From: Flavobacterium sp.
GTDB lineage: Bacteria; Bacteroidota; Bacteroidia; Flavobacteriales; Flavobacteriaceae
Length of the DNA: 63,861 nucleotides
Assembly: GCF_029945805.1 (NCBI RefSeq)
Contig: NZ_JAQSDH010000014.1
Location: 1 to 63,861, forward strand
Direction of reading: 5' to 3'
In this document: one piece after another, positions 26,007 through 34,832 of the stretch
How the letters are laid out: each line of letters starts with the position of its first letter
Numbering within the stretch: position 1 is the stretch's first letter
Notes under the pieces: generated by a model
The model's input: only the letters and a program-made list of their open reading frames with translations
Told to the model about the DNA's origin: nothing
The model's database searches: none
Made by a program: the position numbers and the translations under genes

Positions 26007-26728
26007 AATTTATTAAAAAACTTTCTAAATCTAAGAGAAATAACTCCAAAAATGGCTTCTTTAATAATGGAGCCGCTCATTTTGGATTGTCCCTTTGTCC
26101 TGTCCGTAAAAATGACTGGCACTTCTTGTATATTAAAATTCTTGGCGTAAGCCCTATATTTCATCTCGATCTGAAACGCGTACCCTATGAATTTTATTCT
26201 GTCTAAATTTATTGTTTCTAGAACTTTTCTTTTGTAGCAAATGAATCCTGCTGTGGCATCCATGATTTTCATTCCGGTAATCATTCGAACATAAACGGAC
26301 GCGAAATAGGAAAGCAACACTCGGCTCAAAGGCCAATTTACGACATTTACACCTGTAACATAACGCGAACCAATTACTAAATCTGCACCATTAAAATGGC
26401 AGGTCTCATATAATCTCTCTAAGTCATTTGGATTATGCGAAAAATCCGCGTCCATTTCAAAAACATACTCATAGTGACGCTCAAGTGCCCACTTAAATCC
26501 GTGTACATAAGCGGTTCCTAAACCCGACTTTTTCATTCTGACGGACAAAAACAATTTGTGAGGAAACTCTTTTTGCAGTTCCATAACTTTTTCTGCCGTT
26601 TTATCTGGAGAATTATCGTCAACTATAAGAACGTGAAAGCTTTTTCGTAATGAAAAAACTGCACGAATAATACTTTCAATGTTCTCAATTTCGTTATAAG
26701 TGGGAATAATTACAATGCCGTCGCTCAT
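26003..26728 (-). CDS. polyprenol monophosphomannose synthase-like GT2
   Basis: 241 residues of the DPM1-type GT2 family: nucleotide-binding IIPTYNEIENIESI, DDNSPDKT (37-44), metal-binding D93-A-D in EMDADFSHNP, GSRYVTGVNVVNWP, and the distal DRTKGQSKMSGSII. The family transfers mannose or a similar sugar from a nucleotide to a polyprenyl phosphate at the inner membrane, giving a donor for glycosylation. The start MSDGIVIIPTYNE (26728) is preferred; the frame opens 27 bases earlier. First gene of the operon with pyrC and DUF4296. Confidence 0.88.
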   Translation of the reverse strand: MSDGIVIIPTYNEIENIESIIRAVFSLRKSFHVLIVDDNSPDKTAEKVMELQKEFPHKLFLSVRMKKSGLGTAYVHGFKWALERHYEYVFEMDADFSHNPNDLERLYETCHFNGADLVIGSRYVTGVNVVNWPLSRVLLSYFASVYVRMITGMKIMDATAGFICYKRKVLETINLDRIKFIGYAFQIEMKYRAYAKNFNIQEVPVIFTDRTKGQSKMSGSIIKEAIFGVISLRFRKFFNKL

Positions 26729-26752
26729 GCTAAGTGTCGTCAAACTTCGTTG

Positions 26753-26760
26753 CAAAAATA
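26753..26760 (-). promoter_or_regulatory. -7 element of the GT2-pyrC-DUF4296 operon
   Basis: TATTTTTG on the minus strand, 24 bases upstream of the chosen ATG. It overlaps the longer open frame, which argues for the shorter protein. Confidence 0.45.
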
Positions 26761-26819
26761 AACTTTTTATTAGAGTACTATCTTAATAATTTTATAATAA
26801 TTTAACAATTAAAAATTAG

Positions 26820-26827
26820 TAATTTTG
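26820..26827 (+). promoter_or_regulatory. -7 element of DUF4271-hemD
   Basis: TAATTTTG, eight bases before the ATG at 26836; no -33 TTG at standard distance. Confidence 0.4.
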
Positions 26828-26835
26828 CGGAGACT

Positions 26836-27513
26836 ATGATAGAACTTGTTTTACAGCCCCGAATACTAGAAACGAAAGATTGGGCAACTTATCTTTTCAT
26901 TTTTTCTTTTGTTTTAATTGCTATCACCAAGACTGCTTTTGAAGGAAGATTTAGCGAATTTTTGAGGATTTTAGTTTCTGATAAGTACATCAAAATCTAC
27001 AAAGACAGTTCCCATTTGATGAGTGGTTTCACTATCTTACTATTTATTGTTCAAGTGATTTCATTTTCCTTTTTTATCCAGTTGCTGCTCTATCATTTTG
27101 ATTACATAACCTCTAAGACAGATTGGGTAACTTTTCTCCGCATATTCACCTTTTTAGGAGTATTTGTAGTATCAAAATTCCTAATCGAAAAAATCGTAGC
27201 AGCTGTTTTTAATATTGAAGAATTCACAGAACAATTCAATTTGCAGAAAGTTAGCTATCGAACATTTATCGGTATGATCTTGCTTCCGGTAAACATCTAT
27301 TTGTTTTATAACAATTACATATCAAATATTTTGATTTATTGCGTTATTATTATGATTTTGGTAATAAATTTATATTCTTATCTCATTTCTCTAAAAATTT
27401 ATCAAAATATACTTATTGGTAAAATCTTTTATTTTATTTTGTATCTTTGCGCACTTGAAATAGCCCCCTACTATTTCATATATTATTTGATGAAAAAAAA
27501 TCTAGTCCATTAA
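26836..27513 (+). CDS. DUF4271 membrane protein
   Basis: 225 residues with about six transmembrane segments. The DUF4271 pattern is seen in FEGRFSEFLRILVSDKYIKIY and FLIEKIVAAVFNIEEFTEQFN (each cited only by its start: FEGRFSEFLRIL, FLIEKIVAAVFN). Function unknown. It ends two bases before hemD, an adjacency that I believe is widespread in Bacteroidota and would imply a link to porphyrin metabolism or to the HemD-like protein (inference). Confidence 0.8.
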   Translation: MIELVLQPRILETKDWATYLFIFSFVLIAITKTAFEGRFSEFLRILVSDKYIKIYKDSSHLMSGFTILLFIVQVISFSFFIQLLLYHFDYITSKTDWVTFLRIFTFLGVFVVSKFLIEKIVAAVFNIEEFTEQFNLQKVSYRTFIGMILLPVNIYLFYNNYISNILIYCVIIMILVINLYSYLISLKIYQNILIGKIFYFILYLCALEIAPYYFIYYLMKKNLVH

Positions 27514-27514
27514 A

Positions 27515-28273
27515 ATGTCAAATTTGAAAGTGAAAACAATTTTGGTGTCACAACCAGAGCCAAAAGTAGAGAATTCACCTTATTTTGATTTACAGCAAAA
27601 GCATAAGGTAAAAATAGATTTCCGCTCATTTATACATGTTGAAGGTGTAAATGCCAAAGATGTAAGGGCTCAAAAAATAGACCTTAATAACTTTACAGCC
27701 ATAATTTTAACAAGTAGAAATTCTGTCGATCATTTTTTTAGAGTCGCAGAAGAAATGCGTTATAAAGTTCCTGAAGATTTAAAGTATTTTTGTCAGTCGG
27801 AAGCAATTGCTTATTACCTGCAGAAATATGTGGTTTATAGAAAACGTAAAATCTATGTTGGCCAAAAAGACTTTGTGGATATGTCGCCGTTGATTAAAAA
27901 ATACAAAGAAGAAAAGTTTCTTTTGCCTGCTTCAGACCAATTGAATTTTGACATTCCTCAAACGTTAAATAATCTGAAGGTTGAATGGACACAAGCTGTT
28001 TTTTATAAAACCGTAATGAGTGATTTGTCTGATTTGGCAGATGTTTATTATGATATTTTGGCTTTCTTTAGTCCAACTGGAATTAAGTCATTGTTCAAAA
28101 ATTTTCCTGATTTTAAACAAAACAACACCCGTATTGCTGTTTTTGGAAGCACTACTCAAAAAGAAGCTTTGGACAGTGGATTGCGAGTTGATATTTTAGC
28201 TCCAACACCAGACACACCCTCAATGACAATGGCTCTAGAGCGCTATATAATTGAAGCCAACAAAGGAAAATAA
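27515..28273 (+). CDS. hemD: uroporphyrinogen-III synthase
   Basis: 252 residues, the expected length for the enzyme that cyclises and inverts ring D of hydroxymethylbilane in haem synthesis. Two similar alpha/beta halves. Family features: SQPEPKVENSPYFDL at the N-terminus, IILTSRNSVDHFF, the central hinge, FFSPTGIKSLF and the C-terminal TPDTPSMTMALERYI. HemD is weakly conserved, so the call rests on overall pattern and on the DUF4271 neighbour. No other hem gene is in the window. Confidence 0.85.
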   Translation: MSNLKVKTILVSQPEPKVENSPYFDLQQKHKVKIDFRSFIHVEGVNAKDVRAQKIDLNNFTAIILTSRNSVDHFFRVAEEMRYKVPEDLKYFCQSEAIAYYLQKYVVYRKRKIYVGQKDFVDMSPLIKKYKEEKFLLPASDQLNFDIPQTLNNLKVEWTQAVFYKTVMSDLSDLADVYYDILAFFSPTGIKSLFKNFPDFKQNNTRIAVFGSTTQKEALDSGLRVDILAPTPDTPSMTMALERYIIEANKGK

Positions 28274-28293
28274 TACATTAGTATACAACATAA

Positions 28294-28327
28294 AAAAAGC
28301 CATTCTCAATTAAGTGAATGGCTTTTT
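28294..28327. terminator. bidirectional terminator between hemD and pckA
   Basis: Perfect 12-bp stem AAAAAGCCATTC with GAATGGCTTTTT, 10-base loop. It lies between convergent genes, with T runs in both directions. Confidence 0.9.
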
Positions 28328-28350
28328 CCTTTTGGTTAGGTTTGTTTTTT

Positions 28351-29976
28351 TTATAGCTGTGGTCCTGCTTTAACCAAGCTCTGACCTTCATTGTTATCGG
28401 TGTATTGCTCGAAATTCTTAATAAAAAGCGAGGCTAAGTTATTGGCCTTTGAATCCCAATCGGAAGCATTTTCATAAGTATCTCTCGGATCTAATATTGT
28501 TGCATTTACATCATGCAAAGATGTTGGAACTTCAAGATTGAATACGGGAACCGTTTTAGTTTCCGCTTTTTCGATAGAACCATCAAGGATTGCGTCAATA
28601 ATAGCACGTGTATCTTTTATAGAAATACGTTTTCCTGTTCCGTTCCAACCGGTATTGACCATATATGCTTTCGCTTCATTTTGTTCCATTTTTTTAACCA
28701 ATTCTTCTCCATACTTTGTTGGATGTAATGATAAAAATGCTTTTCCGAAACAAGCAGAAAATGTTGGAGTTGGTTCTGTAATTCCGCGTTCTGTCCCAGC
28801 TAGTTTTGCTGTAAATCCAGAAAGGAAATAATACTTAGTCTGCTCCGGAGTTAATTTAGAAACTGGTGGCATTACTCCAAAAGCATCAGCTGTTAAGAAA
28901 ATCACCTTATTAGCATGACCCGCCTTAGAAATTGGCTTTACAATATTATGGATATGATAAATTGGATATGAAACTCTGGTGTTTTGAGTTACCGAAGTAT
29001 CTGCAAAATCGATTTTACCATCAGCATCAACAGTTACATTTTCTAATAACGCATCTCTTTTAATAGCTCCGTAAATATCTGGTTCGTTTGCTTTACTTAA
29101 ATCAATTGTTTTAGCATAACATCCGCCTTCAAAATTAAAAACGCCCTCATCATCCCATCCGTGCTCATCATCGCCTATTAATTGACGTTTTGGATCAGTC
29201 GATAATGTCGTTTTCCCTGTTCCCGAAAGACCAAAGAAAACAGCAACATCACCGTTCTCACCTTTATTTGCTGAACAGTGCATTGAAGCAATTCCTTGTA
29301 ATGGCAAATAGTAGTTCATCATAGAGAACATTCCCTTTTTCATTTCGCCACCATACCAAGTTCCTCCAATGATTTGGATTTTCTCCGTCAAATTAAAAGC
29401 AACATATACATCAGAATTTAATTTGTATTCCGCAAAATCTTTGAAAGAAGTTTTAGAAGCATTCATCACAATGAAATCAGGCTCACCAAACTTCTCTAAT
29501 TCAGCTTCAGATGGGCGTATAAACATATTAAGCACGAAATGCGCTTGCCATGCTACCTCCATAATGAAGCGAACTTTTAATCGCGTATTTTCATTGGCAC
29601 CACAAAAAGCATCAACAACGTATAATTTCTTATTCGATAATTGCGTTGTCGTAGTTTCTTTTAACGCATTCCATGTGTTTTGCGTAATCGGTTTATTGTC
29701 ATTGACCGCTTTATCTGAATTCCACCAAATTGTGTTTTCAGTAATGCTATCTTTAACAATATATTTATCTTTTGGTGAACGACCAGTAAAAACCCCAGTC
29801 ATAACATTTACAGCTCCAAGTTCGGTTAGCTGACCTTTTTCATATCCGACTAAATCCGGATTCAATTCATCATTATATAATTTTTCAAAGGACGGATTAT
29901 AAATGATTTCGTGAACATTTGTAATCCCATATTTCTCTAACGAAATCGATTTCGTTGTTTGAGCGTAATTCTCCAT
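28351..29976 (-). CDS. pckA: phosphoenolpyruvate carboxykinase (ATP)
   Basis: 541 residues. Converts oxaloacetate and ATP to PEP and CO2, the entry to gluconeogenesis. The kinase-type Walker [10 protein letters not shown] is at 249-257; also [50 protein letters not shown] (cited by GDDEHGW) and [14 protein letters not shown]. The start [12 protein letters not shown] is chosen over MQHKLIS (29997), which homologues lack. Monocistronic, with its own -7 element and a shared terminator. Confidence 0.97.
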   Translation of the reverse strand: MENYAQTTKSISLEKYGITNVHEIIYNPSFEKLYNDELNPDLVGYEKGQLTELGAVNVMTGVFTGRSPKDKYIVKDSITENTIWWNSDKAVNDNKPITQNTWNALKETTTTQLSNKKLYVVDAFCGANENTRLKVRFIMEVAWQAHFVLNMFIRPSEAELEKFGEPDFIVMNASKTSFKDFAEYKLNSDVYVAFNLTEKIQIIGGTWYGGEMKKGMFSMMNYYLPLQGIASMHCSANKGENGDVAVFFGLSGTGKTTLSTDPKRQLIGDDEHGWDDEGVFNFEGGCYAKTIDLSKANEPDIYGAIKRDALLENVTVDADGKIDFADTSVTQNTRVSYPIYHIHNIVKPISKAGHANKVIFLTADAFGVMPPVSKLTPEQTKYYFLSGFTAKLAGTERGITEPTPTFSACFGKAFLSLHPTKYGEELVKKMEQNEAKAYMVNTGWNGTGKRISIKDTRAIIDAILDGSIEKAETKTVPVFNLEVPTSLHDVNATILDPRDTYENASDWDSKANNLASLFIKNFEQYTDNNEGQSLVKAGPQL

Positions 29977-30011
29977 AGAAATTAGTTTGTGTTGCATTAT
30001 AAATTAGAGTA

Positions 30012-30019
30012 CAAAGGTA
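30012..30019 (-). promoter_or_regulatory. -7 element of pckA
   Basis: TACCTTTG on the minus strand, 35 bases upstream of the pckA ATG. It fits TAnnTTTG; no clear -33 element. Confidence 0.45.
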
Positions 30020-30056
30020 AAAATTATATTGTAGAAACTATTTTTTTATTAAAATA

Positions 30057-30443
30057 TTATCGTTTTGCTTTTACACTATTATAAAATAAAATACCCCAAG
30101 CCACTATTAATAAGGCTCCACCTATTGGAGTGATTGGTCCAACAAATTTGAAATCAACTCCACTTATAGGTCTTGTAGCTAAAAGATAAATCGAACCTGA
30201 GAAGAAAATTACTCCAAAAATTACTAATCGCAGAATGGTTTGTTTGGCTTTCTCATTTAATAAAGTATTCATTCCCAAAAACAGTAAAAACAAGGCATGA
30301 TACATTTGATATTTTACACCGGTTTCAAAAGAAGCAAGCTGCTCGATTGATAAGTGTTTTTTTAGAGCATGTGCACCAAATGCTCCCAAAATAATTGCGG
30401 TTATTCCCATCAAAGCTGCGACAGAAGTTATTTTTCTTTCCAT
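30057..30443 (-). CDS. DUF423 membrane protein
   Basis: 128 residues with four hydrophobic helices; DUF423/YgdD family by the N-terminal LGAFGAHALKKHL and by VKYQMYHALFLLFLG. The family is broadly distributed and its function is unknown. Single gene between pckA and the divergent DUF3108 gene. Confidence 0.88.
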   Translation of the reverse strand: MERKITSVAALMGITAIILGAFGAHALKKHLSIEQLASFETGVKYQMYHALFLLFLGMNTLLNEKAKQTILRLVIFGVIFFSGSIYLLATRPISGVDFKFVGPITPIGGALLIVAWGILFYNSVKAKR

Positions 30444-30554
30444 TTTTATAAGTCTATACTAAAAGACAAATTTATTCGTTATCTGATTAACTATAAAGAA
30501 AATTTACAATTCTTTTTACTATAAAGTTTTCGGGATGAACCATTTTAAAAATTT

Positions 30555-30562
30555 TATATTTG
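30555..30562 (+). promoter_or_regulatory. -7 element of the DUF3108 gene
   Basis: TATATTTG; the transcript would begin near 30570, upstream of both candidate starts. Confidence 0.45.
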
Positions 30563-30625
30563 CACCATTAAATTTAAAACATGAAATCAAAGAGTCAGGA
30601 ATACATACCCACCACTAATCAAAGC

Positions 30626-31390
30626 ATGAATAAAAAAACATTCTTTTTTCTTTGTTCTTTTTTCATTTTATGTTCTTTAACAACGATGAATAGTCAAACG
30701 ATTAAAGCTGGTGAAAAACTAGTTTTTGTAGGCTCTTATAATATGAGTGGATTGATGACGCAATTGGCACAAGTTACTATGTCGACTGAAAATGTTACTA
30801 CAGCTAAAAATACTTATCTCCATTTAAGTTGTGAACTGTCAACTTATAGTAAGTGGGATTCCTTTTTCAAAATTCGCGACTTATATGAATCCTATGTAAA
30901 TCCTATCAACTTGAAACCTAGTTTATACAAAAGAAGCATTGATGAAGGCGGTTACACCAAAAAAGAAAAATACGTTTTTAAAGGCACTACTGTTTCTAGT
31001 ACAATGAAAAAAAAGAACAGGCCAGAAACCCAAAAAACTTTCACAATCGGCGCAACAACACAAGATGTGATTTCGTTATTATACAAAGTAAGAACGATGG
31101 ATTTATCGAAATTCAAAGTCGGACAAACACAAAACTTAATGATTGTTTTCGATGAAAAGCAAATTCCAGTTACTTTGAAATACATGGGAAAAGAAACCAT
31201 TTCTGCTGGAAATTTAGGCAAAAAAGAATGTTACAAATTATCAATTGGAGCCAAAACTGATGCGTTAAAAGGAAAAGACAAAAATCTTATTTGGCTTACT
31301 GCCGATGACAAGAAAGTTCCGGCTTTACTTAAATTCAGCATTCCTGTAGGAACGGGACAATTGGTTTTAACCTCAGCTAGCGGAATCTAA
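30626..31390 (+). CDS. DUF3108 exported protein
   Basis: About 254 residues. The signal peptide is MNKKTFFFLCSFFILCSLTT; an in-frame ATG at 30581 would put 15 polar residues before it and is less likely. DUF3108 features: AGEKLVFVGSYNMSGLMTQ, DLYESYVNPINLKPSLY and a periplasmic beta-rich body. The family is predicted to form a lipocalin-like or beta-barrel envelope protein; role unknown. The next gene starts two bases after the stop, so they form an operon. Confidence 0.82.
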   Translation: MNKKTFFFLCSFFILCSLTTMNSQTIKAGEKLVFVGSYNMSGLMTQLAQVTMSTENVTTAKNTYLHLSCELSTYSKWDSFFKIRDLYESYVNPINLKPSLYKRSIDEGGYTKKEKYVFKGTTVSSTMKKKNRPETQKTFTIGATTQDVISLLYKVRTMDLSKFKVGQTQNLMIVFDEKQIPVTLKYMGKETISAGNLGKKECYKLSIGAKTDALKGKDKNLIWLTADDKKVPALLKFSIPVGTGQLVLTSASGI

Positions 31391-31392
31391 TC

Positions 31393-31719
31393 ATGAGAAA
31401 AACACTCTTAGTCGTAGCAATTCTATTTACCCTTTTAGCTATCGTTTTTGCACTATTACCATTGGACACAATCGCTTTTTTACCAATTGGACTCGCCGTA
31501 TTGTTTTCCTTATTATTACTTAAAAAGTCAGCGGATAAGCAAAAGCAACTTCCTAAAATTTTATTATTAGTAACCGTTATTGCCTCTGCATTTGTATTAG
31601 GAAAAACGCTTTTAATAAAAGACGAAGTGATACAAGACACTAAATTCGAGCAACAAAAAATTGAAACCAAACAAGAAGCCAAACAAGAACTTGAAACGCT
31701 TGAAAAGGATTTAGAATAA
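31393..31719 (+). CDS. small membrane protein with coiled-coil tail
   Basis: 108 residues, not recognised. Three hydrophobic segments (about 3-20, 24-43, 53-72), then a charged tail of Gln/Lys/Glu from 73 with heptad-like spacing, probably cytoplasmic coiled coil. It follows the DUF3108 gene by two bases and precedes the saccharopine dehydrogenase-like gene by 14, so the three are probably one transcript. Confidence 0.65.
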   Translation: MRKTLLVVAILFTLLAIVFALLPLDTIAFLPIGLAVLFSLLLLKKSADKQKQLPKILLLVTVIASAFVLGKTLLIKDEVIQDTKFEQQKIETKQEAKQELETLEKDLE

Positions 31720-31733
31720 CAATAAAAAACCGC

Positions 31734-33107
31734 ATGAGAAACATTTTAATCATTGGAGCCGGACGTTCTGCATCATCGTTAATACAATACTTATTAAATA
31801 AATCTACTTCTGAGCAATTGCATCTGACTATTGGCGATTTGTCATTGGAATTGGCGCAGCGCAAAACCAATAATCATCCGAATGCTACTGCTATTGCTTT
31901 AGACATTCATAATGTGGAACAACGTCAGGCCGAAATTCAGAAAGCAGCTATCGTAATTTCGATGCTTCCGGCGCACATGCACATTGACGTAGCCAGAGAT
32001 TGTGTGACTTTTAAGAAAAATATGGTTACGGCTTCTTACATTTCAGATGCGATGCAAAGTCTGGATGCGGATGCGAAAGCAAACAATCTGATTTTCATGA
32101 ACGAAATTGGGCTCGACCCTGGAATTGATCACATGAGTGCCATGAAAGTGATTCATGAAATTGAAGCCAAAGGTGGAAAAATGGTTTTATTCGAATCGTT
32201 CTGTGGCGGATTAGTCGCTCCCGAATCGGATACTAATCTATGGAATTATAAGTTCACTTGGGCACCGAGAAATGTAGTTTTGGCCGGACAAGGTGGCGCT
32301 GCAAAATTCATTCAAGAAGGAAAATACAAATACATTCCGTATCACAAATTGTTTAGAAGAACTGAGTTTTTATTTGTAGAAGGTTTCGGAAAATTTGAAG
32401 GCTATGCCAATCGTGATTCGTTGAAATACCGAAGTGTTTATGGTTTGGATGATGCGTTGACAGTGTATCGCGGAACGATTCGTCGTGTTGGATTTTCGAA
32501 AGCATGGAACATGTTTGTGCAATTGGGGATGACCGATGATACTTATGTTTTAGATGATTCTGAAAACTTAACTTACCGCGACTTTATCAATTTATTTTTA
32601 CCTTATTCCCCAACGGATTCTGTGGAAATTAAAGCCCGTTTGCAACTCGGTATTGAGCAAGATGATATCATGTGGGACAAGTTATTGGAATTGGATTTAT
32701 TCAACCCAAATAAAAAAGTGGGTTTACCCAATGCTACTCCGGCACAAATTTTAGAACATATTTTAAACGCCAGCTGGACATTACAAGAAAACGATAAAGA
32801 CATGATTGTGATGTACCACAAGTTTGGATACGAAATCAATGGTGAACACAAACAAATAGATGCCAAAATGGTTTGCATTGGCGATGACCAAACGTATACT
32901 GCGATGGCTAAAACTGTTGGATTACCTGTTGCGATGGCTGCCATTCAAATACTGAACGGAAAGATAACAACTCCTGGGGTTCAATTGCCAATTACCAGAG
33001 AAGTTTATGAACCTATTCTAAAAGAACTTGAAGAATTTGGAGTAATTTTCAATGAAACTGAAATGCCGTATATCGGATACAATCCTGATAAGTTGATTGG
33101 AAATTAA
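31734..33107 (+). CDS. saccharopine dehydrogenase family protein
   Basis: 457 residues. N-terminal Rossmann fold with NIlIIGAGRSASSLIQYLL-type start (GAGRSAS at 8-14), AIVISMLPAHMHIDVAR and NEIGLDPGIDHMSAMK, the conserved substrate block of saccharopine reductases. C-terminal LPVAMAAIQILNGKI is also typical. The reaction is probably the NAD(P)-linked conversion of saccharopine or a related imino-linked amino acid. The Lrp-type regulator 270 bases downstream is compatible with control of amino-acid metabolism (inference). Confidence 0.85.
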   Translation: MRNILIIGAGRSASSLIQYLLNKSTSEQLHLTIGDLSLELAQRKTNNHPNATAIALDIHNVEQRQAEIQKAAIVISMLPAHMHIDVARDCVTFKKNMVTASYISDAMQSLDADAKANNLIFMNEIGLDPGIDHMSAMKVIHEIEAKGGKMVLFESFCGGLVAPESDTNLWNYKFTWAPRNVVLAGQGGAAKFIQEGKYKYIPYHKLFRRTEFLFVEGFGKFEGYANRDSLKYRSVYGLDDALTVYRGTIRRVGFSKAWNMFVQLGMTDDTYVLDDSENLTYRDFINLFLPYSPTDSVEIKARLQLGIEQDDIMWDKLLELDLFNPNKKVGLPNATPAQILEHILNASWTLQENDKDMIVMYHKFGYEINGEHKQIDAKMVCIGDDQTYTAMAKTVGLPVAMAAIQILNGKITTPGVQLPITREVYEPILKELEEFGVIFNETEMPYIGYNPDKLIGN

Positions 33108-33114
33108 TAGTATT

Positions 33115-33273
33115 ATGAAGAATATACAACCGGTTTACATCTACATTTTTGGTAGTATGCTAATTTTAATTGGTGGTTCTTTTAAAGATACTCCAGCAAT
33201 TCATTATACACTTTCTGCTTTAGGATTCGTATTTGTTATATTAGGGATTGTCAAATACTTTCGTGATAAATAA
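33115..33273 (+). CDS. small two-helix membrane protein (52 residues)
   Basis: Short open frame from ATG 33115 to TAA 33271. It encodes two hydrophobic helices (YIYIFGSMLILIGG and TLSALGFVFVILGIV) joined by SFKDTPAIHY, with a basic end KYFRDK. It starts seven bases after the saccharopine dehydrogenase-like stop, so it is likely co-transcribed. No family recognised. Confidence 0.55.
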   Translation: MKNIQPVYIYIFGSMLILIGGSFKDTPAIHYTLSALGFVFVILGIVKYFRDK

Positions 33274-33331
33274 AGAGTACGATGAATTCAGCTATTTACT
33301 AACCAAGATCTTAACTGATTTTGGTTTTTTT

Positions 33332-33380
33332 GTTTAGAATTAAAACTTAATGCTTAATTTTAATTTCTAAATTCTACTAA
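33332..33380. repeat. heptad array flush with the Lrp-gene start
   Basis: About seven 7-bp units in register up to the base before the ATG at 33381 (CTTAATG, CTTAATT, CTAAATT type; last unit CTACTAA). The outermost GTTTAGA and the later TCTAAAT are complementary, giving inverted arms. Confidence 0.6.
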
Positions 33381-33851
33381 ATGAAGATAAATCAACTACA
33401 AATAGAAATTGACGGCATCGATAAGGAAATCCTTCGTGACTTGATGGAAGATGCTCGAAAACCGATATTACAAATTGCTAATAAGATCGGAATATCGGGT
33501 GCGGCGATTCACCAACGTCTCAGAAAACTGGAAGATGCTGGTGTCATTGCAAGTTCTAAATTGATTGTAGACAACAAAGTGCTGGGTTATAAAACGATGG
33601 CGTTTATTGGCATTTACTTGGATAAAGCGTCGAGTAACTCGGAAGCCGTGAAAGAACTGAAAAAGATTCCAGAAGTATTGGAATGCCATTACACCACGGG
33701 AAACTGGAGCATTTTGATTAAGATGATTTGCCGCGATAACGAACATTTGATGCAATTACTCAACAAGAAGATTCAACCGATTGATGGCGTTTCGAGAACG
33801 GAGACGTTTATTTCTTTAGACCAGCAGATAGAGCGGCAGATTCAGCTTTAG
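33381..33851 (+). CDS. Lrp/AsnC-family transcriptional regulator
   Basis: 156 residues. N-terminal winged HTH (DKEILRDLMEDARKPILQIANKIGIS, cited by KEILRDLMEDAR and GISGAAIHQRLRKLEDAGVI), then the RAM/ASNC effector-binding domain (VLECHYTTGNWSILIKM, with the Gly-rich turn). Lrp-family proteins respond to amino acids and often act near their gene. Possible targets are the saccharopine dehydrogenase-like operon upstream or its own promoter (inference). The stop codon TAG is the start of a TTAGA-type array. Confidence 0.93.
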   Translation: MKINQLQIEIDGIDKEILRDLMEDARKPILQIANKIGISGAAIHQRLRKLEDAGVIASSKLIVDNKVLGYKTMAFIGIYLDKASSNSEAVKELKKIPEVLECHYTTGNWSILIKMICRDNEHLMQLLNKKIQPIDGVSRTETFISLDQQIERQIQL

Positions 33852-33890
33852 ACTAGCTTAGACAATTTAGATTTTTAGACTTCTTAGACC
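33852..33890. repeat. TTAGA array directly after the Lrp-gene stop
   Basis: TTAGA at 33858, 33867, 33875 and 33884 (spacings 9, 8, 9), beginning at the base after the TAG stop and leading into hairpin element A4. Confidence 0.7.
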
Positions 33891-33909
33891 GGATTCGAAA
33901 TGGATTGCT

Positions 33910-34001
33910 GACTAGCCCCGACAGCAGTGGCATCCCGATTTTTTTCGGGATAGAACGGATGGCGGGAATTACCCTTACTGAAACTGCCCGAACCATTCGC
34001 T
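33910..34001 (+). repeat. dispersed hairpin element, copy A4
   Basis: CTAGCCCCGACAGCAGTGG, central stem ATCCCGA with TCGGGAT (33932-33951), then ACGGATGGCGGGAA and the terminal block ACTGAAACTGC plus CCATTCGCT, nearly identical to the end of A5. Confidence 0.8.
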
Positions 34002-34012
34002 CCTAACTAAAA

Positions 34013-34040
34013 AAAATCCGCTACTGTTGTAACGGATTTT
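34013..34040 (-). terminator. terminator of the NUMOD4 gene
   Basis: 8-bp stem AAAATCCG with CGGATTTT, 12-base loop, six bases downstream of the minus-strand stop at 34046, with a T tract on that strand. Confidence 0.7.
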
Positions 34041-34045
34041 ATATA

Positions 34046-34657
34046 TTATGAGTTTTTAGTATTTGCACTCTCCTTAGGTTCCACAATAATGTGACTCCAA
34101 TTTTCACCGCTTTTGATGCGATGTACTTGCATTTCGCTGATGCCAAATTGCTTGGCCAACATTTTAATACGCGTTTTACGATTGGGATCTTGTAATAATT
34201 TTTTCAAATAAATAACTCGGGTTGTGGTCAGCTTTTTACCGTCAGCCTTTATGTTGTGCTCGATTAGCTTCTTCTTCGAGTTAATTATGTGCGGACTTCT
34301 TCTTACGTGCTCTTTAAATTCTTCGGGGGTGACCCATTTTAAATTGCTCACCAAATCATTATCGCGAACATAATCTAAATGGATCATATGCACTTGATCT
34401 TCTGACGTTTTGGGAATGAATAATTCGGCTACAAGTTTATAGATAAACGTATTAAAATAGGTTTTTTTACCGTTTATAACTTTAGTGTACCGAAATACTC
34501 TGTAGCCATCTGCGAGAGATCCTTTAAGTAAATTACCTTTCTGTACAGTCGTTGTAAAGCTAATCAACCTACCTCTGTTTGAAACAGCATATTTGTATTT
34601 CATAGCTTCTTTTACTTCGATTTCTCGAAATACTTCGTTTGGATAAAATCTTATCAT
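34046..34657 (-). CDS. NUMOD4/HNH-like protein with C-terminal HTH
   Basis: 203 residues. A NUMOD4-type start (KYKYAVSNRGRLISF) is followed by a segment shaped like the HNH finger of phage and homing endonucleases (VHMIHLDYVRDNDLVSNLKWVT). The usual 'V.HIDGn..NN...NL.WVT' is only partly kept, so catalysis is doubtful. A helix-turn-helix lies near the C-terminus (KMLAKQFGISEMQVHRIKSG). It looks like a domesticated DNA-binding relative of homing-endonuclease accessory proteins; no intron or phage genes are around it. Function unknown. Confidence 0.7.
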   Translation of the reverse strand: MIRFYPNEVFREIEVKEAMKYKYAVSNRGRLISFTTTVQKGNLLKGSLADGYRVFRYTKVINGKKTYFNTFIYKLVAELFIPKTSEDQVHMIHLDYVRDNDLVSNLKWVTPEEFKEHVRRSPHIINSKKKLIEHNIKADGKKLTTTRVIYLKKLLQDPNRKTRIKMLAKQFGISEMQVHRIKSGENWSHIIVEPKESANTKNS

Positions 34658-34794
34658 GTTGTGGTATTTTGATAATGTTCGAAATTACAAAAAAAAAATC
34701 AATACACATTCTTAAAATATCCTTCAATCTCATGCAGGCTAAGGGATGAAAGAAAGAGATTACTATAATGCCTTTAATTGAATTCTAAATAAAA

Positions 34795-34825
34795 AATCCG
34801 TCTTACTTTTCTATCAAGACGGATT
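34795..34825 (-). terminator. terminator of the YugP-type protease gene
   Basis: 10-bp stem AATCCGTCTT with AAGACGGATT, 11-base loop, T tract on the minus strand, eight bases beyond the stop. Confidence 0.85.
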
Positions 34826-34832
34826 GTTCTAT

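Noticed and set aside
29369..29833. 154-codon open frame antisense to pckA
   Set aside because: Shadow frame; pckA is unmistakable across the region.
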